A stretch of 64,000 nucleotides of DNA from Micromonospora carbonacea (GCF_014205165.1 NZ_JACHMZ010000001.1:7050501-7114500), one strand, 5' to 3'. Shown: positions 1-9,065, counted from the first letter of the stretch. Made by a program: numbers and translations. The notes: generated from the letters alone by a model not told the origin.

Positions 1-399
1 CACCGTCGGCTCGTCGGCGTGCCGGGTGACCACCCGGATCTCGTCGGCCACCAGGAAGCAGGAGAGCAGCCCGATGCCGAACTGGCCGAGGAACTCGTGC
101 CGGGAGAAGCCCAGCTCGTCGCGCTTGGAGCTGCGGCCGATGGTGGCCAGCAGCTCGTGCACCTGCGCCTCGGTGAGGCCGATGCCGGTGTCGTGCACCC
201 GCAGCGTCCCGTCGCCGGTCAGCTCGGGCGGGAAGATCCGCACCAGCGCCGGGGCGTCGGGCTCGCCCGCCCGGCGCGCGGTGATCGCGTCGACGGCGTT
301 CTGCATCAGCTCACGGACGTAGACCCGTGGGCTGCCGTACAGGTGATGACTGAGCAGGTCGACCACACCCCGGAGGTCGACCTGGAAGGTGCGGTCCAA
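1..399 (-). CDS. HSP90-family chaperone, N-terminal part (cut by window edge)
   Basis: Cytosolic ATP-dependent chaperone of the HtpG/HSP90 family; only the first 133 codons are in the window. The GHKL ATP-binding fold is visible: RELMQNAVDA near residues 29-38 (nucleotide-binding Asn34), HDTGIG near 69-74 and QFGIGLLSCF near 106-115. The start is a TTG preceded by GGGGAG at about eight bases; no in-frame ATG gives a better N-terminus. The opening DRTFQVDLRGVVDLLSHHLY is typical of the shorter actinobacterial HSP90 group rather than classical HtpG, so middle and C-terminal domains may differ from E. coli HtpG. The gene continues beyond base 1. Confidence 0.9.
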   Translation of the reverse strand, partial: MDRTFQVDLRGVVDLLSHHLYGSPRVYVRELMQNAVDAITARRAGEPDAPALVRIFPPELTGDGTLRVHDTGIGLTEAQVHELLATIGRSSKRDELGFSRHEFLGQFGIGLLSCFLVADEIRVVTRHADEPTV

Positions 400-633
400 C
401 GCTGCTGCTCCCCGGTCCGATGCCGGCGCCCACCGTACCGGTGATCACCGACGCCCGGCTGCCCCCATTCGCCCGGAACTTGACCCTCGACCGGTGACCC
501 GTACCGCTCCCCTTCGCCGTGGACGCCCCGACCTTCGCCCTCTCCACCCTCCTGCTCCTCTGCCTGCCGGGTTCGCCGCCCACCCCCAAGCGGCGATCTT
601 GCACTTCCGGCCGGGCGGTTCGGCACGCTGCCC
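400..633. other. Intergenic stretch upstream of the HSP90 gene
   Basis: No convincing gene. A short GTG-started frame (519 onward, VDAPTFALSTLLLLCLPG) has a hydrophobic start and could be the original N-terminus of the broken small membrane protein that follows, which would need a further frame change near 585-600. The HSP90 promoter should lie here, but no clear -35/-10 pair was found. Confidence 0.4.
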
Positions 634-815
634 GTGCTGCGCCTGGTGCTGGCCGGGCTGGTGACCGCGCCCGTCGGGGCGACGTTGGCCGGGCTCGCCG
701 GGCACACGTACGGGATGCCGCCCGTCGCCTGGGGGGGCCGCCTCGGTGTTCTCGGTGGCCGCCGCCGTCGGCTGGCGGACCCTGCGGGGAGTCGACCCCG
801 GCTCCCCCCGCTGAT
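634..815 (+). pseudogene. Small membrane protein interrupted by a G7 frameshift
   Basis: From GTG 634 the frame reads LRLVLAGLVTAPVGATLAGL and continues to MPPVAWG, a convincing hydrophobic segment. At the run of seven G near 731-737 it then turns into Arg/Gly-rich noise. Removing one G restores a second hydrophobic segment (AASVFSVAAAVGWRTLRG) ending at TGA 813-815. I infer a short two-helix membrane protein that is either truly frameshifted or carries a homopolymer sequencing error. Function is unknown. The true N-terminus could lie further upstream (GTG 519), which would need another frame change. Confidence 0.4.
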
Positions 816-925
816 CGGGGGACACCCGGCCGGGCGGCCCCTAGCCTGAAGCCCAGAGGGGGCGGAGCCGAATCCGGGGAAACGGCCGGGCCGTGGCCCT
901 CGGGAACGGCCGGACGGGGGGCACC

Positions 926-1315
926 GTGGTCGACGGCGGCACGAACGAACGCCCGCTGGTGCTGGCGGGGATCCTGCTCGGCGGGGCGGGCGTCTTCGAC
1001 GTGCTGGCCGGCGTCGGCGACCTCGTCGGCGACCCGTACGTCTCCATCGAGGGCGGCGCGATGTACCACTACGACGTCACCGGCTGGGCCTGGGCGAGCC
1101 TCGCCGCCGGGGTGCTGCTGGTGGTGGCGGGGGCGCTCGTCCCGCTGGGCCGGCGCTGGTCCGCCCGGCTCGCGCTGTTCGCCGTCGCCGCAGCCGTCGC
1201 GACGCACCTGCTGATCCTGACCTACCACCCGCTCCGGGTGCTGATCGTCCTCGGGCTGGCCCTGGCCGCCGCCCGCCTGGTGCTGCGGCAGCGGCGCTCG
1301 CCGACGCGCGCCTGA
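926..1315 (+). CDS. Four-helix membrane protein, DUF7144-like
   Basis: Predicted integral membrane protein of about 129 residues. Four hydrophobic segments are visible: LVLAGILLGGAGVFDVLAG, ASLAAGVLLVVAGALVPL, ALFAVAAAVATHLLIL and VLIVLGLALAAARLVL. Between helices 1 and 2 lies a polar loop with YHYDVTGWAW, a pattern I recall from the actinobacterial DUF7144 family of unknown function. I prefer GTG 926 because GGGGGG sits five bases upstream; an in-frame GTG at 893 would add eleven residues. The C-terminus is basic (RQRRSPTRA). No neighbour suggests a pathway. Confidence 0.7.
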   Translation: MVDGGTNERPLVLAGILLGGAGVFDVLAGVGDLVGDPYVSIEGGAMYHYDVTGWAWASLAAGVLLVVAGALVPLGRRWSARLALFAVAAAVATHLLILTYHPLRVLIVLGLALAAARLVLRQRRSPTRA

Positions 1316-1359
1316 CCACCGCACCGGCTCACCGGGCCGGTCGGGCCCGAGCACCGGCG

Positions 1360-3006
1360 CTACCCGGGTTCCCGGGTCGGCTGGCAGACCTTGCCGGTCA
1401 GCGCCGGGTCCGGCTGCTCGCTCTCCTCCCACACCGGGTTGGCCGAGATCGCCAGCGGGGGCGCCTGCCAGGCGGCCCCGAGCCGCTGGAACAGGGAATA
1501 CTCCCGCCGGGTCCGCTGGACCGGCTCGCCACGGAGGAAGTTGACCAGCCGGTCCTGGACGAGGGACCGGTTGAGCAGGCCGCCGTGCACGCCCGGCGTC
1601 TGGAAGACCGGGATGCCGGCGTAGTCGCCCGGCGGCGCCTCGGCGGCCGTCGTGTACGGCAGGAAGGCGACGATCCGCACACCGGGCACCGGGCACATGA
1701 GCTGGTTGCGGTAGAACGGCGCGTCGTCGAGCAGCGACCGGATGAACGGCTCGTCCGGCCCGTTGCCGGGCGCGCCGGCCAGCCGCCCCAGCCCGAACAT
1801 GGCCCGCAGCGTCCAGCCGGTGACCACGCCCCACCCGTGCTCCCGCCCCCGCGGCGGGTAGTAGGCCCGGCCGGCGTTGATCAGCGGACTGAACATGACA
1901 AGCGCGTCCACCGCCGGATGGGGCCGCCGGGCGAGGTAGGTGCGGGCCACGACCGCCCCCTCGCTCTCCCCGACCAGGGCCACCTTCCGGCCGGTACGCC
2001 GGTGCAGCCGCTCCACCTGCGCGGCGAGCAGCCCGACACTGTCCGCCACCGAGATGGTGGTGTCCTGCGGCCGGTAGGGCAGGGGACGGCCGTCGGGGCC
2101 CAGCCCCCGATAGGAGAACCGTTCCACCCTCGGGTCGCGGGGCTGCTCGCCCCCGTACGCCGAGCCGTAGCCGGCCAGCACCACCACCGCCTCGGTGACC
2201 CCCGCCGGCAGCGGCCGGGTGAGCAGCACGTCCTCGGTGCGCAACTGGTTGCCGGGCACCGTGCTGACCAGCGACGGGATCAGCAGCGGCACGACGAGCG
2301 CCAGCAGCGCCGCGATCGGGGCCACCGGCACCCGGGCCCACCGCAGCCGGGGCGCGAGCACCGCCGCCCGTACCGTCCGGTTCCACAGCACGCCGTTGAG
2401 CACGCCCGCCGCCGCTGCCACCGGCACCGTCCACCAGCCGGGCACGCTCCACGCCACCGCCCCGGCCATCGTGAGCACCACGAAGTTCAGCAGCGTCCAC
2501 CCCACCAGGGACAGCGAGGGCAACCCCCGCCACCACGGCCCGACGGCGGCGGCCCGTTGCAGGAACGGCGCGAGCAGGAACATCGGCAGCAGGGACGCGA
2601 GCAGCACCCAGGACAGCGCCACCACCGACGCGGCCACCGAGATCACCGCCCACGGCACGACGAGGACCGTGACCGCCACGGAGATGCCGACGTTGCGCTT
2701 CAAAAGCTGGCGTACGGGCGGCCGGGGCACCACCTCGACCGGCCAGGCCAGCACGACGAGGACGGTGGTCAGCGCGCCCCGGGTGAGCGCCACGTAGACC
2801 AGCCAGAGGACGAACTCCGGCCACCACTGGTGGTAGACGAACAGCCACCGCAGGTCGTGGTACGTGTCGTACGGCCAGACGGCACTCACCTGGGGCGCGA
2901 TCCCCTCGGCCGCCACGAAGCCCATGGCGACCAGGACGGTGGCCTCGACCGCCGGGAACACGGCGGTCAGCACGAGCAGCGCGACGAGCCTGCGATCCAG
3001 GGTCAA
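1360..3006 (-). CDS. Membrane protein with C-terminal alpha/beta-hydrolase domain
   Basis: A 548-residue protein. Residues 1 to about 255 form a multi-helix membrane domain (for example LVALLVLTAVFPAVEATVLV at the N-terminus). The rest is a soluble, probably extracytoplasmic, alpha/beta-hydrolase-like domain. The nucleophile elbow GESEG (GxSxG) follows RRTGRKVALV, and a late GVHGG is a plausible catalytic-His region. The start is TTG 3006 with GGAGG six bases upstream. The substrate cannot be read from the sequence; lipase or esterase activity is a family-level guess. It runs in the same direction as the sulfurtransferase gene, with about 180 bases and a terminator-like hairpin between them. 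Confidence 0.75.
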   Translation of the reverse strand: MTLDRRLVALLVLTAVFPAVEATVLVAMGFVAAEGIAPQVSAVWPYDTYHDLRWLFVYHQWWPEFVLWLVYVALTRGALTTVLVVLAWPVEVVPRPPVRQLLKRNVGISVAVTVLVVPWAVISVAASVVALSWVLLASLLPMFLLAPFLQRAAAVGPWWRGLPSLSLVGWTLLNFVVLTMAGAVAWSVPGWWTVPVAAAAGVLNGVLWNRTVRAAVLAPRLRWARVPVAPIAALLALVVPLLIPSLVSTVPGNQLRTEDVLLTRPLPAGVTEAVVVLAGYGSAYGGEQPRDPRVERFSYRGLGPDGRPLPYRPQDTTISVADSVGLLAAQVERLHRRTGRKVALVGESEGAVVARTYLARRPHPAVDALVMFSPLINAGRAYYPPRGREHGWGVVTGWTLRAMFGLGRLAGAPGNGPDEPFIRSLLDDAPFYRNQLMCPVPGVRIVAFLPYTTAAEAPPGDYAGIPVFQTPGVHGGLLNRSLVQDRLVNFLRGEPVQRTRREYSLFQRLGAAWQAPPLAISANPVWEESEQPDPALTGKVCQPTREPG

Positions 3007-3119
3007 CCCGGCCTCCTCGCCACCGTCGCGGATCCTGCTCCTCTCGCAGGTTCCACCGGTGGCGGGCCCGGTGTCGGCGCATCCGGCACATTGCCCACCG
3101 GAGGACCCGACCGGGCCGT

Positions 3120-3167
3120 CGCCGTCCCCGTCCCGGGCCGCTGGTCGTGCCCGGGACAGGGACGGCG
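3120..3167 (-). terminator. Strong hairpin after the sulfurtransferase gene
   Basis: Arms 3120-3137 and 3150-3167 pair at 17 of 18 positions around a 12-base loop. It lies just beyond the stop of the minus-strand sulfurtransferase gene (3188). No U-tract follows, as is common in high-GC actinobacteria. Confidence 0.65.
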
Positions 3168-3187
3168 GGTCGCGCCCCGGCGGCAGG

Positions 3188-4090
3188 TCAGCCGGCCAGG
3201 CCGCCCGGCTGGTCGCCCTTCACGACGGGGGCCCGCACCAGGTTGCCCCACTCGGTCCACGAGCCGTCGTAGTTGCGCACCTGCGGGTAGCCGAGCAGGT
3301 GGTGCAGCACGAACCAGGTGTGGCTGGACCGCTCGCCGATCCGGCAGTACGCCACCACGTCGTCGGACGGGCTCAGCCCGAGCTGGTCGGCGTAGATGGC
3401 CCGCAGCTCGTCGGCCGACTTGAAGGTGCCGTCGTCGTTCGCCGCCGACTTCCACGGCTTGCTCACCGCGCCCGGGATGTGCCCGCCGCGCAGCGCGCCC
3501 TCCTGCGGATAGTCCGGCATGTGCAGCATCTCGCCCGTGTACTCGCCCGGCGAGCGCACGTCCACCAGCGGCCGGCCGGCGGCGACGTGCGCCATCACCT
3601 GCTCCCGGTACGCCCGGATCGGCGCGTCGTTGCGCTCCGGCACCGGGTACGCGGCGCGCGGCCGGGTGACCTTCTCCCGGGTCAGCTCCCGCCCCTCGGC
3701 GACCCACTTCTGCCGGCCGCCGTCGAGCAGCCGCACGTCGGCGTGGCCGAAGAGGGAGAAGACCCAGAGCGCGTACGCCGCCCACCAGTTGAAGTTGTCG
3801 CCGTAGAAGACGACCGTGTCGTCGCGGCCGATGCCCTTGGCGGCGCACAGCTCGGCGAAGCTGGCCGCGTCCAGGTAGTCCCGGGTCACCTGGTCGTTGA
3901 GCTCGGTGTGCCAGTCGACCTTCACGGCGCCCGGGATGTGCCCGGTGTCGTAGAGCAGCACGTCCTCGTCGGACTCGACCACGACGAGGCCCTCGTCGCC
4001 GAGGTGCTCGGCGAGCCAGTCGGTGGTGACGAGCCGCTGCGGGTCGGCGTACGACTGGAGGCGGGGGTTCGGATCACTCGGCACAGGCAT
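3188..4090 (-). CDS. sseA: Thiosulfate/3-mercaptopyruvate sulfurtransferase (two rhodanese domains)
   Basis: Transfers sulfane sulfur from thiosulfate or mercaptopyruvate to thiophilic acceptors. It is 300 residues with tandem rhodanese domains: an N-terminal one whose active-site position reads FYGDN (no Cys, inactive) and a C-terminal one with catalytic Cys249 in [13 protein letters not shown]. The CRIGERS loop is that of actinobacterial SseA/CysA enzymes. The start ATG 4090 gives [21 protein letters not shown], the usual N-terminus. A SufE-family gene, often adjacent to sseA in actinobacteria, lies about 4 kb away on the other strand. A short gap separates it from the amidohydrolase-like gene at 4137. 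Confidence 0.93.
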   Translation of the reverse strand: MPVPSDPNPRLQSYADPQRLVTTDWLAEHLGDEGLVVVESDEDVLLYDTGHIPGAVKVDWHTELNDQVTRDYLDAASFAELCAAKGIGRDDTVVFYGDNFNWWAAYALWVFSLFGHADVRLLDGGRQKWVAEGRELTREKVTRPRAAYPVPERNDAPIRAYREQVMAHVAAGRPLVDVRSPGEYTGEMLHMPDYPQEGALRGGHIPGAVSKPWKSAANDDGTFKSADELRAIYADQLGLSPSDDVVAYCRIGERSSHTWFVLHHLLGYPQVRNYDGSWTEWGNLVRAPVVKGDQPGGLAG

Positions 4091-4136
4091 GACCCCAACC
4101 TACGCCGGTTCCCCCACCCCAGGGTGACGGTCGCGG

Positions 4137-4583
4137 TCAGGCGCGGCGGTGCACGAGGCGGCCGGCGACCACCGTGGCGAGGCAGCTCCCGTCGTCGGCG
4201 AAGACGGCCAGGTCGGCCCGGCCGCCGGCGGCCAGCTCGGGCGGGCGGGCGGACGCGAGCAGCGCGACCCCGTTGCGGGCGGCGGCGGCCCGCACCCCGG
4301 GGTCGGTCACCTGATCGGCGAGCGCCGCGGCGGCCCCGAGCCGGAACAGGGCGTGCACCCGTTCGCGCGGGGTCGGTGCGGGCGGCAGCGGCCCGTCGTG
4401 CACCAGCGCCGGCCCGAGCACGCCGGCCCACCGCCGCACCCGCGCCCCCGGGTACGCGGCCGTCAGCTCGCCGGCCGACGCCACCGCCTCGATCCGGTCC
4501 CCCGTCACCAGCACCGCACCCTCGACGACCGGCCGGTCGTCGAGGGTGCGCCGCAGCAGCGGCGCGGCGTGGATGGTCCGCAC
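4137..4583 (-). CDS. Amidohydrolase-like protein lacking the catalytic barrel
   Basis: A 148-residue protein. Its two ends resemble the beta-sandwich composite domain of imidazolonepropionase/amidohydrolase enzymes: N-terminal VVEGAVLVTGDRIEAVASAGEL and C-terminal GGRADLAVFADDGSCLATVVAGRLVHR. In true amidohydrolases these flank a 300-residue metal-binding TIM barrel. Here the middle is a short helical stretch without the HxH metal motif, so hydrolase activity is unlikely. I recall such imidazolonepropionase-like-domain proteins in actinomycetes; their role is unknown. The upstream SGNH-hydrolase gene ends one base before this start, so the two are probably co-transcribed. Confidence 0.7.
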   Translation of the reverse strand: MRTIHAAPLLRRTLDDRPVVEGAVLVTGDRIEAVASAGELTAAYPGARVRRWAGVLGPALVHDGPLPPAPTPRERVHALFRLGAAAALADQVTDPGVRAAAARNGVALLASARPPELAAGGRADLAVFADDGSCLATVVAGRLVHRRA

Positions 4584-4584
4584 G

Positions 4585-5352
4585 TCAGTCGGCGACCGGG
4601 CCGAGCACGGGCCGCTTCGCGGTGACGGTGTCGCCGGACGAGCGGCCGGTGAGCCGGCGCTTGACCCACGGGGCGAGATGCTGGCCCGCCCAGCGCAGGT
4701 CGGCGGCGCGGGCGGCCAGCCACGGCGTCGGCGCGGGGTGCGGCGGGACCAGCAGCCAGTCCTCGTCGCAGCCGACGCCGAGGGCGCTCAGCACCTGCGC
4801 GGCGACCCGCCGGTGCCCCGCCGCCGACAGGTGCAGCCGGTCGGCGCTCCACAACATCGGGTTTCCGAAGGCGTCGTCGGCGTAGAGGTCGACCATGATC
4901 GCGCCGTGCCGCTCGGCGGTCTCCCCGACGGCCCGGTTGAGCACGTTCACCCGGGGCGCGACGAGCCGCTGCCCGGGCAGCCGGGCCATCAGGTCGGCGA
5001 ACCGGAACAGCACCACGTCCGCGCCCCCGGAACGGAGCTGTTGGACCACGTCGTCGAAGCGGGCGATCAGCGCGTCGGGGTCGAAGGTGCGGCGCAGCAC
5101 GTCGTTGCCGCCGGCCGCGAAGCTGATCAGGTCGGGCTTCATCGCCAGCGCCGCCGGCACCTGCTCGGCCACCACGTTGGGGAAGAGCCGGCCCCGGATC
5201 GCCAGGTTCGCGTACCGGAAGTCGGGGCCGGCCTCGGCGGCGAGCCGGGTGGCCACCAGGTCCGCCCAGCCCCGGTAGGTGCCGTCCGGGTACGCGTCGT
5301 CCATGCCCTCGGTGAAGCTGTCCCCCACCGCCACGAAACTGCGCCAGCCCAC
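4585..5352 (-). CDS. SGNH/GDSL-family hydrolase
   Basis: A 255-residue esterase/lipase-like hydrolase. Block I is VGDSFTEG with nucleophile Ser12; GGND forms the oxyanion block; SADRLHLSAAGH near the C-terminal third supplies the Asp-x-x-His. No signal peptide, so it is probably cytosolic. I chose GTG 5352 (VGWRSFVAVGDSF) because GGAGGG precedes it by five bases; a longer frame would run through the dispersed repeat at 5374-5425 and encode its typical peptide, so it is artefactual. The C-terminal tail is basic. It heads a two-gene unit with the amidohydrolase-like gene. Confidence 0.88.
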   Translation of the reverse strand: MGWRSFVAVGDSFTEGMDDAYPDGTYRGWADLVATRLAAEAGPDFRYANLAIRGRLFPNVVAEQVPAALAMKPDLISFAAGGNDVLRRTFDPDALIARFDDVVQQLRSGGADVVLFRFADLMARLPGQRLVAPRVNVLNRAVGETAERHGAIMVDLYADDAFGNPMLWSADRLHLSAAGHRRVAAQVLSALGVGCDEDWLLVPPHPAPTPWLAARAADLRWAGQHLAPWVKRRLTGRSSGDTVTAKRPVLGPVAD

Positions 5353-5373
5353 CGAACCCTCCGCCTCGCCAGC

Positions 5374-5425
5374 AAGGAAGGGCCCCCTGTTAACGCATCC
5401 GGTTGTGCTGGGGCCCCTGCTCAAC
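5374..5425. repeat. Dispersed GC-rich palindromic element, copy 1
   Basis: A 52-base element beginning AAGGAAGGGCCCCCTG followed by TTAACGCATCCGG and ending in a related half (GGGGCCCC near 5410-5417, then CTGCTCAAC). Copies 2 and 3 (7826-7877, 16881-16932) share the layout: a palindromic AAGGGGCCCCTT-like block, GTTAACGC, a CCGG spacer, then a second palindromic block and TTAAC or a variant. Here it lies upstream of the SGNH gene, between it and proS. Confidence 0.8.
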
Positions 5426-5571
5426 GTCAGACAGTCTGGCACCGGCCACCCGCGCACATCGTCCCGGCACCGGGAACGTGAGGGAGTTCATCGACGGCGG
5501 CGCGGCCTCGGCGGCCCGGCCCGCCGCAAACCGCGTCGCCCGACCGGTCACCGCGGCCGTACGCTGCGCTG

Positions 5572-7341
5572 ATGTTGTTGCGCATGTCGACCCTGCTGCT
5601 CCGGACCCTGCGCGAGGACCCGGCGGACGCGGAGGTGCCGAGCCACCGGCTCCTGCTGCGCGCCGGCTACGTCCGTCGCGCCGCCCCGGGCGGCTACACC
5701 TGGCTGCCGCTGGGCAAGCTGGTGCTGGACCGGGTCACCGAGATCGTCCGCGGCGAGATGACCGCCATCGGCGACCAGGAGGTGCACTTCCCGGCGCTGC
5801 TGCCGGCCGAGCCCTACCGCACCAGCGGCCGGTGGACCGAGTACGGCGACGACATCTTCACCCTCGCCGACCGCCGCGGCGCGGAGCACCTGCTCGCCCC
5901 GACCCACGAGGAGCTGGCCGCGCTGCTGGTGAAGGACCTGTTCACGTCCTACCGGGACTTCCCGGTGACGCTGTTCCAGGTGCAGACGAAGTTCCGCGAC
6001 GAGGCCCGCCCCCGCGCCGGGCTGCTGCGCGGACGCGAGTTCCTGATGAAGGACGCGTACTCGTTCGACCTGGACGACGCCGGGCTCCAGGCCGCCTACG
6101 GCCGGCACCGGGCGGCGTACCGGCGGATCTTCGACCGGCTCGGGCTGGAGTACACGGTGGTCCACGCGACGTCCGGAGCGATGGGCGGCTCGGCGTCGGA
6201 GGAGTTCCTGGCCGCCACGGACGTCGGCGAGGACACCTTCGTCGGCTGCACCGCCTGCGACCACGCGGCCAACACCGAGGCGGTCGTCACCCGGCCCCCG
6301 GCGGCCGGCGACCCCGACGCGCACCCGGCGTCGGCCGTGCACGACACCCCGCAGACGCCGACCATCGCCGCGCTCGTGGACCTGGCGAACACCCGCCGGC
6401 TCGCCGGCCGCGCCGACTGGACGGCCGCCGACACCCTGAAGAACGTCGTGCTGACCGTACGCCGGCCGGGCGCGGCCGAGACCGAGCTGCTGGTGGTGGG
6501 CCTGCCCGGGGACCGCGAGGTGGACCTGAAGCGGGTCGGGGCGGCGCTCGCCCCGGCCACCGTGGCGGTCTTCGACGACTGGGCCGCCCGCCCGGAGCTG
6601 GTACGCGGGTACATCGGGCCGCAGCGGCTGGCCGGGCTCGGCGTCCGCTATCTCGTCGATCCCCGGGTGGCCCCCGGGACGGCCTGGCTGACCGGGGCCA
6701 ACGAGCCGGGCCGGCACGCCACCGACGTGGTCTGCGGCCGGGACTTCACCCCGGACGGGACCGTCGAGGCGGCCGAGGTGCGCGCGGGCGACCCCTGCCC
6801 CGCCTGCGACTCCGGCACCGTGACCATGCGGCGCGGGATCGAGATCGGGCACATCTTCCAGCTCGGCCGGCGCTACACGGACGCGTTCGCCGTCGACGTG
6901 CTCGGCCCGGCCGGCAAGCCGGTCCGCCCCACCATGGGCTGCTACGGCATCGGGGTGTCCCGGGCGGTCGCCGCGATCGCCGAGCAGCACCACGACGACC
7001 GGGGCCTGGTGTGGCCGGCGGCGGTCGCCCCGTGCGACGTACACCTGGTGGCGGCGGGGAAGGGGCCGCAGTTCGACGCGGCGCTGGAGCTGGGCGGACG
7101 CCTCGCCGCCGCCGGCCTGCGGGTGCTGGTCGACGACCGCACGCACGTCTCCGCCGGGGTGAAGTTCACCGACGCCGAGCTGATCGGCGTCCCGCGCGCC
7201 GTCGTGGTCGGCCGCCGCCTCGCCGACGGGTACGTCGAGCTGCGTGACCGGGCCACCGGCGAGCGGACCGAGCTGCCGCTGGCGGGGCTGGTCGACCGGC
7301 TGCGCGACGAGGCGCTACGCGCCCGGGGCGAACTGGTGTAG
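5572..7341 (+). CDS. proS: Prolyl-tRNA synthetase, bacterial type with editing insertion
   Basis: Charges tRNA-Pro with proline in the cytosol. It is 589 residues, the usual length for the bacterial form with an INS editing domain. Class II motifs are visible: motif 1 region [17 protein letters not shown], motif 2 [20 protein letters not shown] and motif 3 GCYGIGVSR near residue 460. The middle third (about 225-390) is the YbaK-like INS domain, and the C-terminal anticodon-binding domain follows [12 protein letters not shown] 5572 gives [20 protein letters not shown], matching actinobacterial ProS starts. No clear Shine-Dalgarno precedes it, so leaderless translation is possible. A free-standing YbaK homologue lies nearby (9089-9649). 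Confidence 0.95.
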   Translation: MLLRMSTLLLRTLREDPADAEVPSHRLLLRAGYVRRAAPGGYTWLPLGKLVLDRVTEIVRGEMTAIGDQEVHFPALLPAEPYRTSGRWTEYGDDIFTLADRRGAEHLLAPTHEELAALLVKDLFTSYRDFPVTLFQVQTKFRDEARPRAGLLRGREFLMKDAYSFDLDDAGLQAAYGRHRAAYRRIFDRLGLEYTVVHATSGAMGGSASEEFLAATDVGEDTFVGCTACDHAANTEAVVTRPPAAGDPDAHPASAVHDTPQTPTIAALVDLANTRRLAGRADWTAADTLKNVVLTVRRPGAAETELLVVGLPGDREVDLKRVGAALAPATVAVFDDWAARPELVRGYIGPQRLAGLGVRYLVDPRVAPGTAWLTGANEPGRHATDVVCGRDFTPDGTVEAAEVRAGDPCPACDSGTVTMRRGIEIGHIFQLGRRYTDAFAVDVLGPAGKPVRPTMGCYGIGVSRAVAAIAEQHHDDRGLVWPAAVAPCDVHLVAAGKGPQFDAALELGGRLAAAGLRVLVDDRTHVSAGVKFTDAELIGVPRAVVVGRRLADGYVELRDRATGERTELPLAGLVDRLRDEALRARGELV

Positions 7342-7399
7342 CGGGCGGCGCACTGGGTACCGGTTACCGATCGGCACAGGTGTGTATTCGGAGGCTCAG

Positions 7400-7825
7400 A
7401 TGACCGGTTACCGGGTCAGCGACGTGATGACCAGGCAGGTGGTCTACCTGCCCGCGGAGACCACCCTGGACGAGGCGGCCAGGGTGATGAAGGAGGCGGA
7501 CATCGGCGACGTGGTGGTCACCGACGGCGCGAGCCTCGCCGGCATGCTGACCGACCGCGACATCGTGGTCCGGGCGGTGGCCGAGCGCAGCGACCCGGCC
7601 ACCACCACGATCGGTTCGGTCATCACCCGGGAGGTGGTGATGATCGAGCAGCACGCGACCGCCGGGGAGGCCGCGGCGCTGATGCGGGAACGCGGCATCC
7701 GACGCATTCTGGTGTGCGACGGCGAACGCAAGCTCGTCGGCATCGTCTCCCTCGGCGACCTCGCCATGCAGCTCGACCCCAACTCGGCGCTGAGCGAGAT
7801 CAGCGAGCAGGCCCCGACCGTGTGA
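7400..7825 (+). CDS. Tandem CBS-domain protein
   Basis: A 141-residue protein made of two CBS motifs with no attached enzyme. The first half contains RVSDVMTRQVVYLPAETTLDEAA and AGMLTDRDIVVRAVAE; the second GSVITREVVMIEQHATAGEAA and KLVGIVSLGDLAMQ. CBS pairs bind adenine nucleotides; stand-alone forms act as cytosolic energy or ligand sensors, but the partner here is unknown. The start is ATG 7400 with GGAGG (7390-7394) six bases upstream. It is the relative of the minus-strand CBS gene at 16938. Copy 2 of the dispersed repeat begins at its stop codon. Confidence 0.88.
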   Translation: MTGYRVSDVMTRQVVYLPAETTLDEAARVMKEADIGDVVVTDGASLAGMLTDRDIVVRAVAERSDPATTTIGSVITREVVMIEQHATAGEAAALMRERGIRRILVCDGERKLVGIVSLGDLAMQLDPNSALSEISEQAPTV

Positions 7826-7877
7826 AAGGAGGGGCCCCCTGTTAACGCCTCCGGTAGGGCAGGGGCCCCTTCTTAAC
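7826..7877. repeat. Dispersed GC-rich palindromic element, copy 2
   Basis: A 52-base copy beginning AAGGAGGGGCCCCCTG, with GTTAACGCCTCCGG in the middle and AGGGGCCCCTTCTTAAC at the end. It starts one base after the CBS gene's TGA and could serve as its terminator because both halves are self-complementary around GGGGCCCC. Confidence 0.85.
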
Positions 7878-7944
7878 CACCGTCGGGCTGCCGCCGATAC
7901 CACCGTCGGGCTGCCGTCGCCCGACCGTCGGTAGCCTGACGGGC

Positions 7945-8373
7945 ATGCCCGAGATGCCGACCAAGCTGGCCGAGATCGTCGACGAGTTCGCCGCAGCACC
8001 CCGCGACGTGGTGCTGGAGATGCTGCTGGAATACGCCGACGTCATCCCGCCGCTGCCCGAGGAACTCGCCGGCCGGGAGGGCATGGAGCAGGTTCCCGAG
8101 TGCCAGACCGCGTTCTTCCTGCGCGCCGAGGTCAACCCGGACCGGACGGTGACCACCTGGTTCGACTGCCCGCCGGAGGCGCCGACGACGCGCGCCTTCG
8201 CCGGCATCCTCGCCGAGGGGCTGGCCGGGGCGAGCGCCGCCGAGGTGCTCGCCGTGCCGGACGACCTCTACCAGCGGATGGGGCTGGCGCAGGCGATCAG
8301 CCCGCTGCGGGTCCGGGGCGGCACGGCCATCCTGGCCCGACTCAAGCGCCAGGTCCGGGAACAGATCTCCTGA
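7945..8373 (+). CDS. sufE: SufE-family cysteine desulfurization protein
   Basis: SufE proteins accept sulfane sulfur from a cysteine desulfurase or rhodanese and pass it to Fe-S cluster assembly. This 142-residue protein opens MPEMPTKLAEIVDEFAAAPRD and has the family core LLEYADVIPPLPEELAGREGMEQVPECQ; Cys53 in VPECQ is the expected sulfur-accepting residue. A second Cys (Cys75, WFDCPPEAPTTRAFAGIL) sits before the conserved RAF/GIL helix. ATG 7945 is used; ATG 7954 is an alternative. The DsbA-like gene starts 20 bases downstream, suggesting an operon. SseA at 3188 is a likely functional partner by family association. Confidence 0.9.
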   Translation: MPEMPTKLAEIVDEFAAAPRDVVLEMLLEYADVIPPLPEELAGREGMEQVPECQTAFFLRAEVNPDRTVTTWFDCPPEAPTTRAFAGILAEGLAGASAAEVLAVPDDLYQRMGLAQAISPLRVRGGTAILARLKRQVREQIS

Positions 8374-8393
8374 TCGACGGGTTGTCGCTGGTC

Positions 8394-9020
8394 ATGGAGA
8401 TCGAGATCTACGCCGACGTCGTCTGCCCCTGGTGCTGGATCGGCAAGCGCCGGCTGGAACAGGCGCTGGAGTCGTACGACGGTGAGGTGACCGTCCGGTA
8501 CCGGCCGTTCCAGCTCGACCCGTCGCCGGTTCCCGAGCCGAAGCCGCTGGTGGAGGCGCTGGCCGCGAAGTTCGGTGGCCGGGAGCGGGCCGAGGGCATG
8601 TTCGCCCAGGTGACCCGGGTCGCCGCCGGTGTGGGGCTCGACATGCGCTTCGACCGGGCGGTGCACGCCAACACCTTCGAGGCGCACCGGCTGATCCGGT
8701 TCGCCGCCGAGCGGGGCCGCTCCGCCGAGCTGGTCGAGGCGCTCTACCGGGCGCACTTCGCCGACGGTGTCGACATCGGCTCGCGGGACGCCCTGGTGAG
8801 GCTGGCCACCGCGGTGGGCCTGGACGAGACCGAGGCCCGGGAACATCTGGATTCGAACCTCGGCCGCCCCGAGGTGGCCGCCGACCTGGCCGCCGCGCGC
8901 GAGCTCGGCGTCTCCAGCGTGCCGACCTTCGTGCTGGCCGGGAAGTACGCCGTCACCGGCGCGCAGGAGCCGGAGACCCTGCTCGCCGCCCTGCGCGAGG
9001 TCGAGCAGCGCGAAGCCTGA
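8394..9020 (+). CDS. DsbA-family (FrnE-like) thiol oxidoreductase
   Basis: A 208-residue thioredoxin-fold protein of the DsbA/FrnE group. The redox motif CPWC is at residues 11-14 in MEIEIYADVVCPWCWIGKRR. The helical insertion with FEAHRLIRFAAERG and FADGVDIGSRDAL is typical of FrnE, and the cis-Pro loop is GVSSVPTF. There is no signal peptide, so it is cytosolic, unlike periplasmic DsbA. ATG 8394 follows a weak CGACGGG; the frame extends further upstream inside sufE but without family similarity. It is probably co-transcribed with sufE. FrnE-type enzymes are known as disulfide isomerases and stress proteins; the substrate here is unknown. Confidence 0.88.
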   Translation: MEIEIYADVVCPWCWIGKRRLEQALESYDGEVTVRYRPFQLDPSPVPEPKPLVEALAAKFGGRERAEGMFAQVTRVAAGVGLDMRFDRAVHANTFEAHRLIRFAAERGRSAELVEALYRAHFADGVDIGSRDALVRLATAVGLDETEAREHLDSNLGRPEVAADLAAARELGVSSVPTFVLAGKYAVTGAQEPETLLAALREVEQREA

Positions 9021-9065
9021 CGCGCAGGGTCACGACCCGGGCGGCCAACGATCAGCGTCGACCTC

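Noticed and set aside
3009..3848. Overlapping frames antisense or out of frame with the sulfurtransferase gene
   Set aside because: Shadow frames of sseA without starts or domains of their own.
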